Positions 11,679 to 19,583 of a stretch of 47,243 nucleotides of DNA are shown here, in pieces. The translations under genes were made by a program, and so were the position numbers. The notes below the pieces were generated by a model. The model was not told the origin of the DNA. It did not search any database and saw only the letters and a list, made by a program, of their open reading frames with translations. The stretch lies in the NCBI GenBank assembly GCA_937868075.1, contig CALMLL010000135.1, positions 1 to 47,243 of the forward strand, read 5' to 3'. Origin of the DNA: an uncultured Marmoricola sp. GTDB taxonomy: Bacteria; Actinomycetota; Actinomycetes; Propionibacteriales; Nocardioidaceae. How positions within the stretch are numbered: the stretch's first letter is position 1; the number at the start of each line of letters is the position of its first letter.

Positions 11679-12209
11679 TCAGGGGCGGAAGAGGCTCTTC
11701 ATCGCGACCACGTCCTGGCCCTCACCCGGGGTGATCCGCACGGGCAGTGGTTGGCGCAGTTGGCTGCATTCGTAGGGCGCATCCATCGCCTCCGGGTCCA
11801 CTCCGAAGCCCGAGCAGCGGGTCGTTGCCGTGAACCGCACCCGGAAGCGCGGCCCGTAGATCTCGTCGTAGTAGTCGTTGTCGAAGGGATAGTCCACGTG
11901 ATGGCGTTCGGCCCACTTCTTGCCGGCCGGACCGACGATGTGTGTGCGGCGCAGCCGCAGGATCAGGCCGTCCCGGCGGAAGCCGACGATCGTGGCCGCG
12001 TAGGGATGCTGGGGTTGGGTCGGGGCGGTCTGCGCCGTGGGAGTCGGGGTCGGACTCGGCGAGGGGCTGGCCGCCGTGGCGGGGCCGTCCGGAGCGGGTT
12101 GCGGGGTGACCGGTGACGTCTCACAGGCGGCCAGACCGAGACCGAGAAGCGGTGCGATCGTGACGGTGAGGACTCGTTGCCGGATCCCGAACGTGTGTGT
12201 CATGTGCAT
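11679..12209 (-). CDS. putative lipoprotein of unknown function
   Basis: A 176-residue predicted lipoprotein. The N-terminus has a hydrophobic signal ending in the lipobox LAAC with Cys29 (if started at ATG 12209; ATG 12203 is equally possible). A Pro/Ser/Thr/Ala-rich linker follows to about residue 70, then a folded domain of about 105 residues with Tyr/Asp-rich [16 protein letters not shown] and two cysteines (TTRCSGF and YECSQL) that may pair. I recognise no family. No Shine-Dalgarno sequence stands out. It is divergent from the metallo-hydrolase gene and ends 126 bp upstream of uvrA. Confidence 0.72.
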   Translation of the reverse strand: MHMTHTFGIRQRVLTVTIAPLLGLGLAACETSPVTPQPAPDGPATAASPSPSPTPTPTAQTAPTQPQHPYAATIVGFRRDGLILRLRRTHIVGPAGKKWAERHHVDYPFDNDYYDEIYGPRFRVRFTATTRCSGFGVDPEAMDAPYECSQLRQPLPVRITPGEGQDVVAMKSLFRP

Positions 12210-12278
12210 AGGACGCAATCGAACGCCGCCTCGTTGCATCGCCCGTGCCGCCCGTAGTGCCCGCTCGGTCGGTCGCCG

Positions 12279-12284
12279 TACGAT
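12279..12284 (+). promoter_or_regulatory. -10 box, leaderless start of the metallo-hydrolase gene
   Basis: TACGAT ends six bases before ATG 12291. With the usual 6-7 base distance, transcription would begin at the start codon itself. No Shine-Dalgarno sequence is present. Confidence 0.5.
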
Positions 12285-12290
12285 CTGGGC

Positions 12291-12962
12291 ATGTCCTACA
12301 CCGGTTCGGTGATTCCCGGCGGCGACCCCCACGTACGAGAGTTGGCACACCTCATCGTGTCCAAGGTCGCCGTCGATGAGCAGACGTCCAACAACTGCTA
12401 TCTGCTGCGGTGCCGAAGCACCGGGGACCAGGTGTTGGTCGATGCAGCAGACGATGCCGAGCTGCTGTTGACGATGATCGGGGCCGATGGCCTGACCTCG
12501 GTGGTGACCACCCACCAGCACTGGGACCACCACCGTGCCCTGGCGCGTGTCGTGAGCGAGACCGCAGCCGAGACCATTGCCGGCGCAGCCGACGCCGAGG
12601 CGATCACGGCCCAGACCGGCGTCGCCATCGATCGCGCCGTCGGAGACGGCGACACCGTCTCGGTGGGCTGCTGTTCGTTGCAGGTGATCCACCTCGACGG
12701 ACACACCCCCGGCTCCATCGCCTTGTTGTACGACGACCCGGAGGGCACCACCCACCTCTGGACCGGGGATTCTCTCTTCCCCGGCGGGGTGGGCAACACC
12801 TTCGGCGACGCCGACGCTTTCGGCCGTCTGATCAACGACGTGGAGACCAAGATCTTCGGTGCCCTGCCCGACGAGACCTGGTTCTACCCCGGCCATGGGA
12901 ACGACTCGACGCTCGGCGCCGAACGCCCCCACCTCGCCGAGTGGCGCGAGCGCGGCTGGTGA
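12291..12962 (+). CDS. metallo-beta-lactamase-fold hydrolase (glyoxalase II-like)
   Basis: A 223-residue cytoplasmic MBL-fold hydrolase. The metal site motif HxHxDH is His75-x-His77-x-Asp79-His80. Further ligands are likely in LDGHTPGS (His in the third motif), TGDSLFPGG (bridging Asp) and YPGHG near the C-terminus. The arrangement resembles hydroxyacylglutathione hydrolase-like proteins. Because actinobacteria use mycothiol, a thiol-ester substrate of that type is possible but not shown. The start ATG 12291 follows a leaderless-type -10 box. The gene is divergent from the lipoprotein gene. Confidence 0.87.
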   Translation: MSYTGSVIPGGDPHVRELAHLIVSKVAVDEQTSNNCYLLRCRSTGDQVLVDAADDAELLLTMIGADGLTSVVTTHQHWDHHRALARVVSETAAETIAGAADAEAITAQTGVAIDRAVGDGDTVSVGCCSLQVIHLDGHTPGSIALLYDDPEGTTHLWTGDSLFPGGVGNTFGDADAFGRLINDVETKIFGALPDETWFYPGHGNDSTLGAERPHLAEWRERGW

Positions 12963-13066
12963 GTGCCTCCCTACCGATCAGGCATGCCCGGTCGAGGAGG
13001 AACCGCTGCAGCGGCATCGCGGGTGAGGACTACTCGACTCGCGCCCTCGTGCACGCCCCATGCCCT

Positions 13067-13072
13067 TAGGGT
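13067..13072 (+). promoter_or_regulatory. -10 box of psd-pssA
   Basis: TAGGGT lies seven bases before ATG 13080, giving a probable leaderless transcript for psd-pssA. AGGGTGG could also act as a ribosome binding site if transcription starts further upstream, so the leaderless reading is not certain. Confidence 0.4.
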
Positions 13073-13079
13073 GGTCCCC

Positions 13080-13763
13080 ATGTCCGCACTTGACCGCGAG
13101 GCCGGGTCGGCTGCGCTCGTAGCCACTGTGCCCGCCGCGATCGCCGCCCTGACCGGCCACCCGCGCACCGCCGCAGCCTTGTTGAGTCTGCCTATCGGGG
13201 TAGCGGCCTTCTTCCGGGATCCCGACCGCGCACCCGACACCCCGGAGGGCGCTGCCCAGCTGGCTGACGAGGCTGACGTCGTGGTCGCCCCGGCTGACGG
13301 CAAGGTCATGCACGCGGGTCCGGCGCAGGCGGGTGTCGCTCCCCCGGGCGCATGGCAACAGGTCAGCATCTTCTTGTCCGTCTTCGACGTGCACATCAAC
13401 CGCACGCCCTACGCTGGCACCGTCACCGAAGTGACCTACCGCCCCGGTCGATGGCTGGCCGCCTACAAGTTCGAGAGCGCCACCGAGAACGAACGCAGTG
13501 AGATCACCATCGAACGGATGGTCAACGGGCGCACGCGGCGGATCGTGTTTCGCCAGATCGTCGGTCTGGTCGCGCGCCGCGTCGTGACCCGGGTCGTGCC
13601 CGGGCAGGAGTTGGCCACCGGTGAACGCATCGGGCTGATGAAGTTCGGTTCGCGCATGGATATCTTCGTGCCACCCGGCGTCACCTTGCAGGTGGCCAAG
13701 GGCGATCGCACGGTGGCCGGGGAAACGGTGATCGCGCGCTGGCAGCCAGGAGGCACCCCATGA
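13080..13763 (+). CDS. psd: phosphatidylserine decarboxylase, short form
   Basis: Converts phosphatidylserine to phosphatidylethanolamine. The 227-residue product belongs to the short PSD/archaetidylserine decarboxylase-like group. The proenzyme cleaves itself at Gly190-Ser191 in KFGSRMD to give the pyruvoyl Ser. VVVAPADGKV, DVHINRTPYAG and the residues around NERSEI are typical family stretches. The N-terminus includes hydrophobic segments that could anchor it to the membrane. The start ATG 13080 was chosen from family length and the promoter; the frame is open further upstream to 12963. The last codons overlap pssA by 4 bp (ATGA). Confidence 0.93.
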   Translation: MSALDREAGSAALVATVPAAIAALTGHPRTAAALLSLPIGVAAFFRDPDRAPDTPEGAAQLADEADVVVAPADGKVMHAGPAQAGVAPPGAWQQVSIFLSVFDVHINRTPYAGTVTEVTYRPGRWLAAYKFESATENERSEITIERMVNGRTRRIVFRQIVGLVARRVVTRVVPGQELATGERIGLMKFGSRMDIFVPPGVTLQVAKGDRTVAGETVIARWQPGGTP

Positions 13764-14680
13764 GTCCCCAGCGATTCGACGTCCCCCGACGCAGGCGCCT
13801 CCTCGACCGCTGGCGACTGGTCTCCCCCACGGGCGCCGAGGTCGTTTCGCTGCGCCAGCTGAGCCCTCGCGAACGCCTGCGCGTCACCTCCCCCTCCTTC
13901 TTCACCACGGCCAACATGTTCTGCGGTTTCTCCTCAGTTCTGATGGCCTTCGATGACCGATTCCGCATGGCTGCGGTGTTGATGGCGGCCAGCATCATCT
14001 TCGACATCGCCGATGGTGGGGTTGCGCGAGCGGTCGGGGCCACCTCGCCTTTCGGGGTGCAGCTGGACTCCCTGGCCGACCTGATCTCCTTCGGTCTCGC
14101 CCCGGCCGTCCTCGTCTACACCTGGGCTCTCAAGGAATGGCCGACATTGGCCTGGGCGGCAGCATTCCTCTGGTTGGCGTGTGCGGCGTTCCGGTTGGCA
14201 CGCTTCAACGTCACCATCGACCCCGTCTCCGACAAGCGCTATTGGGTCGGGCTGCCGAGCCCGGGCGCGGCCGCGGTGATCATGGCAACGATCTTCGCCC
14301 TCCGCAGCCCCGACATCGGCCCCAAACTGGCCGGAACGTCGCTACTGCCGGTGGCGATCAGTGTGATCCCGGCGCTGTTGATGGTCAGCACGGTGCGGTT
14401 CCGGTCGTTCCGCTACCTGCTGTCCCCCAAGACCGCCCAGGCCAGACTCACCACGGCAATCATTGCGACCGCAATCGTTGCTGGTCTGGCCATCGTGCCG
14501 GCGTACACCGCGCTGGTGATGGCCTACTCATTCGTGCTCACAGCACCCCTGGGGGTGCTCACCGCTCCCCTACGCGTCAAACTCTTCGGGCCCGAAACGG
14601 TCGCCCCGCCGCGCACCCGGCTGCGGTCGGTGTTCTTGCCGCTGGTGGAAGAGGAACACGAAGGCCCCGTCGCCCACTAA
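13760..14680 (+). CDS. pssA: CDP-diacylglycerol--serine O-phosphatidyltransferase
   Basis: Membrane enzyme making phosphatidylserine, the substrate of the preceding decarboxylase. The 306-residue product has the complete CDP-alcohol phosphotransferase signature: Asp82, Asp85-Gly86, Ala89-Arg90, Gly99, Asp103 and Asp107. Several hydrophobic segments surround it. It is translationally coupled to psd. Its TAA stop overlaps the TAG stop of the convergent kshB gene within the four bases CTAA (14677-14680), leaving no space for a terminator. Confidence 0.95.
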   Translation: MSPQRFDVPRRRRLLDRWRLVSPTGAEVVSLRQLSPRERLRVTSPSFFTTANMFCGFSSVLMAFDDRFRMAAVLMAASIIFDIADGGVARAVGATSPFGVQLDSLADLISFGLAPAVLVYTWALKEWPTLAWAAAFLWLACAAFRLARFNVTIDPVSDKRYWVGLPSPGAAAVIMATIFALRSPDIGPKLAGTSLLPVAISVIPALLMVSTVRFRSFRYLLSPKTAQARLTTAIIATAIVAGLAIVPAYTALVMAYSFVLTAPLGVLTAPLRVKLFGPETVAPPRTRLRSVFLPLVEEEHEGPVAH

Positions 14681-15759
14681 CCGTTGTACGTAACTCGCAC
14701 CTCGTTGCTCAGCGCGACCGCCTGGCAGGCCAGCCGAATGCCGTCGGCCAGATCGTCGGCCTCGAGGACTTCGTTGTGCAACAGCGCCAGATCGCCCTCC
14801 AACACCAGGCACGCGCAGGCGCTGCACTGCCCCTCGCGGCACGAGTACGGCGCGTCGACTCCTTTGCTCTCCAAGAACACCAAGAGCGGCTCTCGACCGT
14901 TCCAGTCGTCGAAGGCGTAGTCCTGGTCGTCGAGGTGCACCTCCACCCGAACCGGCCCGGCCACCAAGCCACCCGTAGCCGATGATGCGCCCACGGAGTC
15001 ATCGGTCTTGGTCGCGACCCCGACCATCTCGGGTACGTCGCCGAACGGGTTGCCCCCCAAGGAGACGAACTTCTCCTGCTGGCGGCGTTCACGCGGGAAC
15101 TCGAGGTCCTTCAAGACCCCCGTGACCGCACTCATGAAGGGTCCCGGCCCACACACCATCGCGGTCGCGTCCGAGTGCCGCTGTGCGAACCGACGCAGGG
15201 CCTCGGCCGACGGAATCCCCTGGAGGCTCTCCAACCAGTGCACGATCTCGAACCGGTCAGGGTGCTCGTCCTGGAGTTGTCGCAGCGTCGCGGCAAAGAT
15301 GACCGAGGCTTCGTCGCGATTGGCGTAGAAGAGCGTGACCGCGCCGTCGTGACGTTCCAGTGCCGTGCGGGCGATCGAGAGAATCGGGGTGATCCCCGAG
15401 CCTCCGGCGAAGAGCAGCACGTCGCTGTTCCAGTCTCGGGGGGTGAAGATCCCCGAAGGCGGCAGCACCCGCACCGTGTCACCGGGCCGCAGGTGGTCGC
15501 AGATCCAGTTGGAGGCATAACCCTCGGCGGTGCGCTTGACCGTCACCTGGTGACGATTCTCGTGCGGCGCGCTGGACAGGGAGTAACTGCGGGCCACCAG
15601 CCCGGTCTGCTCCGAGGGGATCGCCAAGGTCAGGAACTGGCCGGGCACATAGGCGAACGTCTCGGACAATTCCTCAGGTACCTCGAAGACGATCGAGCGG
15701 GCATCTGCGGTCTCGACGACGACGTCGCGCACCGTGAGCAGATGGGACTCAATAGCCAT
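14677..15759 (-). CDS. kshB: 3-ketosteroid 9-alpha-hydroxylase, reductase component
   Basis: KshB passes electrons from NAD(P)H through FAD and a plant-type [2Fe-2S] cluster to KshA. The 360-residue product has an FAD domain (ARSYSLSSAP), an NAD domain (GGSGITPI and CGPGPFM) and a C-terminal ferredoxin with Cys307, 312, 315 and 345 (CREGQCSACAC). Sequence resembles M. tuberculosis Rv3571 throughout, as remembered. I start it at ATG 15759, which has TTGGAG 6 bases upstream. An in-frame ATG at 15780 has a worse site. It overlaps the small upstream gene by 11 bp and is the last gene of kshA-small protein-kshB. Confidence 0.92.
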   Translation of the reverse strand: MAIESHLLTVRDVVVETADARSIVFEVPEELSETFAYVPGQFLTLAIPSEQTGLVARSYSLSSAPHENRHQVTVKRTAEGYASNWICDHLRPGDTVRVLPPSGIFTPRDWNSDVLLFAGGSGITPILSIARTALERHDGAVTLFYANRDEASVIFAATLRQLQDEHPDRFEIVHWLESLQGIPSAEALRRFAQRHSDATAMVCGPGPFMSAVTGVLKDLEFPRERRQQEKFVSLGGNPFGDVPEMVGVATKTDDSVGASSATGGLVAGPVRVEVHLDDQDYAFDDWNGREPLLVFLESKGVDAPYSCREGQCSACACLVLEGDLALLHNEVLEADDLADGIRLACQAVALSNEVRVTYNG

Positions 15760-16048
15760 CGATGGCTCCAATGGGGACATCGCCTTCGGCCACCGCCCGG
15801 TCGATGGACCCCCTCAGTCGCGGGCATGACTCATAGATGTGGCGGCCTGAGGGTGACCTTTCGGCCTTCTGGAACTCCGCACAGTGCTCGGGGCCGTGCG
15901 CCTGCCACTGGATCGCGGTGTGGTGTTCAGAGTTCTTCTTGACACCCACCACCACCGTGCAGTCCAGACAGGCAACGTCAACCAGGCGGGCCTCGAGATA
16001 GAGCCGTTGATCGGCCCGCGTCGATTCGCGGACCTCGAACAGAACCAT
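15749..16048 (-). CDS. small four-cysteine protein coupled to kshA and kshB
   Basis: A 99-residue cytoplasmic protein with no signal or membrane segment. Its cysteines are Cys27-x2-Cys30, Cys56 and Cys75, with several His nearby (42, 43, 51, 55, 70). This would suit a metal site, but the spacing matches no family I recognise. Its ATG shares one base with the kshA stop (TGATG) and its end overlaps kshB, so it is made together with both hydroxylase components. It could be an assembly factor, a substrate or CoA adaptor, or an electron-transfer helper. All three are inference. Confidence 0.78.
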   Translation of the reverse strand: MVLFEVRESTRADQRLYLEARLVDVACLDCTVVVGVKKNSEHHTAIQWQAHGPEHCAEFQKAERSPSGRHIYESCPRLRGSIDRAVAEGDVPIGAIDGY

Positions 16049-17220
16049 CAGCCGACCGTCGCCTCTTCGGCCGCCTTCTGGGCCAGGTTCGCAGCCACTT
16101 CGGCTCGCCAGAACTCGTTGGCTTTGGTGGTGTCGACCTCGAACTCGAACCGCTCGGTCATCTCATCGGTCACTTCGGCGACATCGACGTAGAACTGCTC
16201 GTACCAGCGCCGCATCTGGTAGACGGGACCGTCCTCCTCACACAACAGGGGGTTCTGCACCGGAGCCTTGTTGAGCCAGATGTTCACGTCCTGCATGAAC
16301 CCTTCGGCGAACAACTCGGTGTAGCGCTTGCCGACGTACTCGGTCGTCTTGTCGTCGAGCCCGGGGGCTTTCTTGACCTTGAGGCCGAACTGCAACACGA
16401 AGGAGTTGGGGCCGGTCGGGACGTGGCAGTTGATCAGGACGACGTCGGTCAGGAAGCCTTTGAACTCGGTGTTGATCCAGTTGATCATGAACGCCGGCCC
16501 GAAGTAGGTGGCCTCCGACTTCAGCACGAGGTTCTCATCGCCGTAGCCCTGCGTGGCCTTGTCAGGTCGTCCGGTCGACTCCATGAACTGGCTGGCCATG
16601 TGGCCTTCGAACACGTTGCGAAAGCGCGTCGGGAAGGCGAAGTGGATGTAGAAGAAGTGGGCCATGTCGACCACGTTGTCGACGATCTCGCGACAGTGGG
16701 CGGTGGGTACGTCGAGAACGTTCCAACTCCAGTCGGTGTAGGCCTCGGAGTCCATGATGTCGTCCAACTCGGGTGGGGCCACGCTCATGTCGGCCGGGCT
16801 GCCCTCCGGGTCGTGCCAGACCATTAGCAACCCGTTGCGCTCCAGTGTCGGGTAGGTCTGGGTCTTGGCGCGCAGCGGCACCCTGCGGGCGTAGGGGATC
16901 GAGGTGCACTTGCCCGAGCCGTTCCAGCGCCAGTCGTGGAAGGGGCAGGCGACCTCATCGCCCTTCACGCTCCCCTGGGTCAGGTCGCCGCCCATGTGTC
17001 GGCAATAGCCGTCGATGACCTGGAGCGCTCCGTTGGTGTCTGCCCAGACCACCAACTTGCCGCCGAAAGCCCAGACCCCGTGGGGTTTGCCATCGCGGAA
17101 CTGGGCGGCCGGTCCGAGGCAGTGCCAGCCACGGGCGAAACGTGCCGGCGTGGTGCCGAGGTCGAGGGATCGCGCGCTGCCGGCACTGATCGTGTCGGTG
17201 CTGCTCATGTCCGGGCTCAT
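16048..17220 (-). CDS. kshA: 3-ketosteroid 9-alpha-hydroxylase, oxygenase component
   Basis: Rieske non-haem iron monooxygenase that hydroxylates C9 of 3-ketosteroids, after which the 1,4-diene-3-one ring B opens. The 390-residue product has Rieske ligands Cys73-x-His75 and Cys92-x2-His95. The catalytic iron region is DNVVDMAHFFYIH (Asn182, Asp185, His188, His193). The start ATG 17220 has a perfect AGGAGG 6 bases upstream. The gene is divergent from fadE26, with a KstR-type operator between them that overlaps its -10 (TAGTCT, 17253-17248). Having kshB two genes downstream is unlike M. tuberculosis, where the two components are far apart. Confidence 0.95.
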   Translation of the reverse strand: MSPDMSSTDTISAGSARSLDLGTTPARFARGWHCLGPAAQFRDGKPHGVWAFGGKLVVWADTNGALQVIDGYCRHMGGDLTQGSVKGDEVACPFHDWRWNGSGKCTSIPYARRVPLRAKTQTYPTLERNGLLMVWHDPEGSPADMSVAPPELDDIMDSEAYTDWSWNVLDVPTAHCREIVDNVVDMAHFFYIHFAFPTRFRNVFEGHMASQFMESTGRPDKATQGYGDENLVLKSEATYFGPAFMINWINTEFKGFLTDVVLINCHVPTGPNSFVLQFGLKVKKAPGLDDKTTEYVGKRYTELFAEGFMQDVNIWLNKAPVQNPLLCEEDGPVYQMRRWYEQFYVDVAEVTDEMTERFEFEVDTTKANEFWRAEVAANLAQKAAEEATVG

Positions 17221-17247
17221 CGCTACCTCCTGAGGCTTGTTCAGGCA

Positions 17248-17267
17248 AGACTAGAACAGGTTATAGT
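17248..17267. promoter_or_regulatory. KstR-type operator and divergent promoters, kshA / fadE26
   Basis: TAGAACAGGTTATA at 17252-17265 fits the KstR operator TnnAACnnGTTnnA exactly, within the wider near-palindrome CTAnAACnnGTTnTAG. It overlaps a -10 box on each strand: TATAGT at 17262-17267 for fadE26 and TAGTCT at 17253-17248 for kshA. One bound repressor dimer would silence both directions. In the known system, sterol CoA thioesters release KstR. Confidence 0.88.
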
Positions 17268-17324
17268 TTTCCCCCTATCCGGGCCACTGTCGAATGCCCG
17301 GCGAGTCGACCGAGGGAACCCCAC

Positions 17325-18503
17325 ATGCGTCTTGCGCTCAGCGACGAACACCTGCGCCTCCAACAGGAGTTGCAGGACTACTTCACCCGCATCGTGACCC
17401 CGGAGCGCCGCCGTGCGCTGTCGATGTCCAGCGGGGAGTTCGGCGAGGTGGAGACCTACAAGGAGGTCATCCGCGAGATCGGCAGGGACGGCTGGCTCGG
17501 GATCGGCTGGCCGACCGAGTACGGCGGGCAGAACCGCTCGATGCTGGAGCAACTCATCTTCACCGACGTAGCCGCCGTGGCCGGGGTGCCGATCCCCTAC
17601 CTCACCCTCAACACCGTCGGGCCGACGATCATGAGCTTCGGGTCGCAGGCCCAGAAGGATGAGTACCTCCCCCGCATCCTGGCCGGAGACCTCCACTTCT
17701 CGATCGGCTACTCCGAGCCGGAGTCGGGCACCGATCTGGCCTCGATGCGCACTCGCGCCCGACGCGAGGGCGACGAATGGGTCATCGACGGTCAGAAGAT
17801 GTGGACCTCACTGATCCAGTACGCCGACTACGTGTGGTTGGCCTGCAGGACCGACCCTGACCTGCCGCGCCACAAGGGCCTGTCGATGATCATCGTGCCG
17901 ACCTCGACCCCCGGGTTCTCCTATACCCCCGTGCACACCGTCGCGGGAGTGTCGACCAGCGCGACCTACTACGACGGGGTCCGGGTCCCGGTGGAGAACC
18001 TCGTCGGGGAACTCAACGGCGGTTGGCCGTTGATGACCAACCAGCTCAACCACGAACGCGTCGCCCTCACGTCGGCCGCACCCCTGATCCACTCGCTGGA
18101 ACTGGTCACCGACTGGGCCAACCAGACCCGCCGCGACGGGCAGCGGGTGATCGACGCGGAGTGGGTGCAGGTGCTGCTCGGCCGTGCCCACGCCCGAGCC
18201 GAGATGCTGCGCCTGCTCAACCTGCGTCTTGCCAGTTCGACCGCGGCTCTCTCCCCTGCCGACGCCAGTGCCACCAAGGTGTTCGGGTCCGAGTTGGCCA
18301 CCGAGGCCTACCGCAGCCTGATGGAAATCGTCGGGCCGGGCGCACTGGTGCCCACCGACTCCGCGGGTGCGGCACTGGCCGGACGGCTCGAGCGCTTCTA
18401 CCGCTCCTCGCTGGTGATGACCTTCGGCGGCGGGACCAACGAGATCCAACGAGACATCATCGGCTACGTCGGGCTCGGCCTGCCGGCCGCGAAGAGGGGC
18501 TGA
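17325..18503 (+). CDS. fadE26: steroid side-chain acyl-CoA dehydrogenase, FadE26 type
   Basis: One half of a heteromeric acyl-CoA dehydrogenase. In M. tuberculosis FadE26 (ChsE4) and FadE27 (ChsE5) form an alpha2beta2 enzyme that dehydrogenates the CoA ester of the cholesterol side chain. The 392-residue product keeps family stretches such as FSIGYSEPESGTDLA, NGGWPLMTNQLNHERVAL and FGGGTNEIQRDIIG (FAD and substrate binding). Resemblance to FadE26 is closer than to FadE29. A GAGGGAA site precedes the ATG. It is followed 4 bp later by its partner fadE27 and is driven from the KstR-type operator at 17252. Confidence 0.88.
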   Translation: MRLALSDEHLRLQQELQDYFTRIVTPERRRALSMSSGEFGEVETYKEVIREIGRDGWLGIGWPTEYGGQNRSMLEQLIFTDVAAVAGVPIPYLTLNTVGPTIMSFGSQAQKDEYLPRILAGDLHFSIGYSEPESGTDLASMRTRARREGDEWVIDGQKMWTSLIQYADYVWLACRTDPDLPRHKGLSMIIVPTSTPGFSYTPVHTVAGVSTSATYYDGVRVPVENLVGELNGGWPLMTNQLNHERVALTSAAPLIHSLELVTDWANQTRRDGQRVIDAEWVQVLLGRAHARAEMLRLLNLRLASSTAALSPADASATKVFGSELATEAYRSLMEIVGPGALVPTDSAGAALAGRLERFYRSSLVMTFGGGTNEIQRDIIGYVGLGLPAAKRG

Positions 18504-18507
18504 GAAC

Positions 18508-19575
18508 ATGGACTTCACCTTCTCCACCGAAGCCGACGAGGCCGCCAACCTGGCCGCCTCCGTCTTCGCCGGAGCCACCGGCACCGAACACCTGCGGACC
18601 GTCGAGGCCGACTGCGACCGTTTCGACGAGGCTCTGTGGGCGTCTTTGGGCGAGACCGGGTTGCTCGGTCTCGGCGTACCCGAAGAGCACGGAGGGGCCG
18701 GCCTGGGACTGATCGAGGTGTGTCGGGTGCTGATCGAAGCCGGGCGCACCGTCGCCCCGGTGCCGCTCGCAGACCACGTCGCCGCCGCCTTCACACTGGC
18801 CGGCCTCGACCCCGATTCCGCTCATCTCGAGTCGGCCGCGAGCGGTCAGGGGATCCTGACGATCGCGCACGCCGAACCGCTCGACGCCAACCCCGAGCGG
18901 TGCGAGACCACCAACGCCTCCACCCCCGACGAGCCCCGACTCGTGGGCACCAAAGTTCTGGTGCGCTCCCCTCGACGTGCCGCCGCCATCCTCGTCACCG
19001 CCGCGGACGGGGTCTACCTGGTCGGCGCCGAGGCCGACGGCCTGGCCTGGGAGGACCAACACACCAGCGATGGTGAGGCGGTCGGGTTCCTGCATCTCGA
19101 CAACACCCCGGCGACGCGTTTGGGCGGATCGGAGGCAGCCACTCGTGTGGTCGAAGTGCTCACGGTAGCCCGCTGCGCCGAGCAGTTGGGGCGCCTCTAC
19201 GGGGCCCAGCGATTGACCGCCGCCTACGCCGCCACCCGCGAACAGTTCGGCCGTCCGATCGGCACCTTCCAGGCGGTCTCCCAGCGCCTCGCCGACGGTT
19301 ACATCGATGTGCTCGGCGCAGAACTCTGTTTGTGGCAGGCGGCCTGGCTGCTCGACGAGGGCCTGCCCGCAGGTACCGAAGTGGCGGTCGCCAAACTGTG
19401 GGCAGCCGACTCGGGTCATCGAGTGGCCCACACCACCGTGCACGTTCACGGCGGGGTCGGGATCGACCTCGACGGCGAGGCACACCGCTACTTCACCGGG
19501 CTCAAGCGCGGCGAGTTCGAACTGGGTGGGACGACCGCGCAAGCGCGGCGGATCGGAGCATCGCTGCGTCGCTGA
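18508..19575 (+). CDS. fadE27: steroid side-chain acyl-CoA dehydrogenase, FadE27 type
   Basis: Partner subunit of the preceding dehydrogenase. The 355-residue length, shorter than its neighbour, is usual for the second chain of these heteromeric steroid dehydrogenases. Visible family features are LGVPEEHGGAGLG near residue 60, REQFGRPIGTFQAVSQRLAD and HVHGGVGIDLDGEAHRYF. GAGGGG lies shortly before the ATG, only 4 bp after fadE26, so the pair is one operon. The stop is 8 bp from the end of the convergent monooxygenase gene, with no terminator between. Confidence 0.86.
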   Translation: MDFTFSTEADEAANLAASVFAGATGTEHLRTVEADCDRFDEALWASLGETGLLGLGVPEEHGGAGLGLIEVCRVLIEAGRTVAPVPLADHVAAAFTLAGLDPDSAHLESAASGQGILTIAHAEPLDANPERCETTNASTPDEPRLVGTKVLVRSPRRAAAILVTAADGVYLVGAEADGLAWEDQHTSDGEAVGFLHLDNTPATRLGGSEAATRVVEVLTVARCAEQLGRLYGAQRLTAAYAATREQFGRPIGTFQAVSQRLADGYIDVLGAELCLWQAAWLLDEGLPAGTEVAVAKLWAADSGHRVAHTTVHVHGGVGIDLDGEAHRYFTGLKRGEFELGGTTAQARRIGASLRR

Positions 19576-19583
19576 GACGCGGC

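Noticed and set aside
12210..12932. Extended reading frame of the lipoprotein gene upstream of 12209
   Set aside because: It is antisense to the metallo-hydrolase gene and would bury the signal peptide and lipobox inside the protein.
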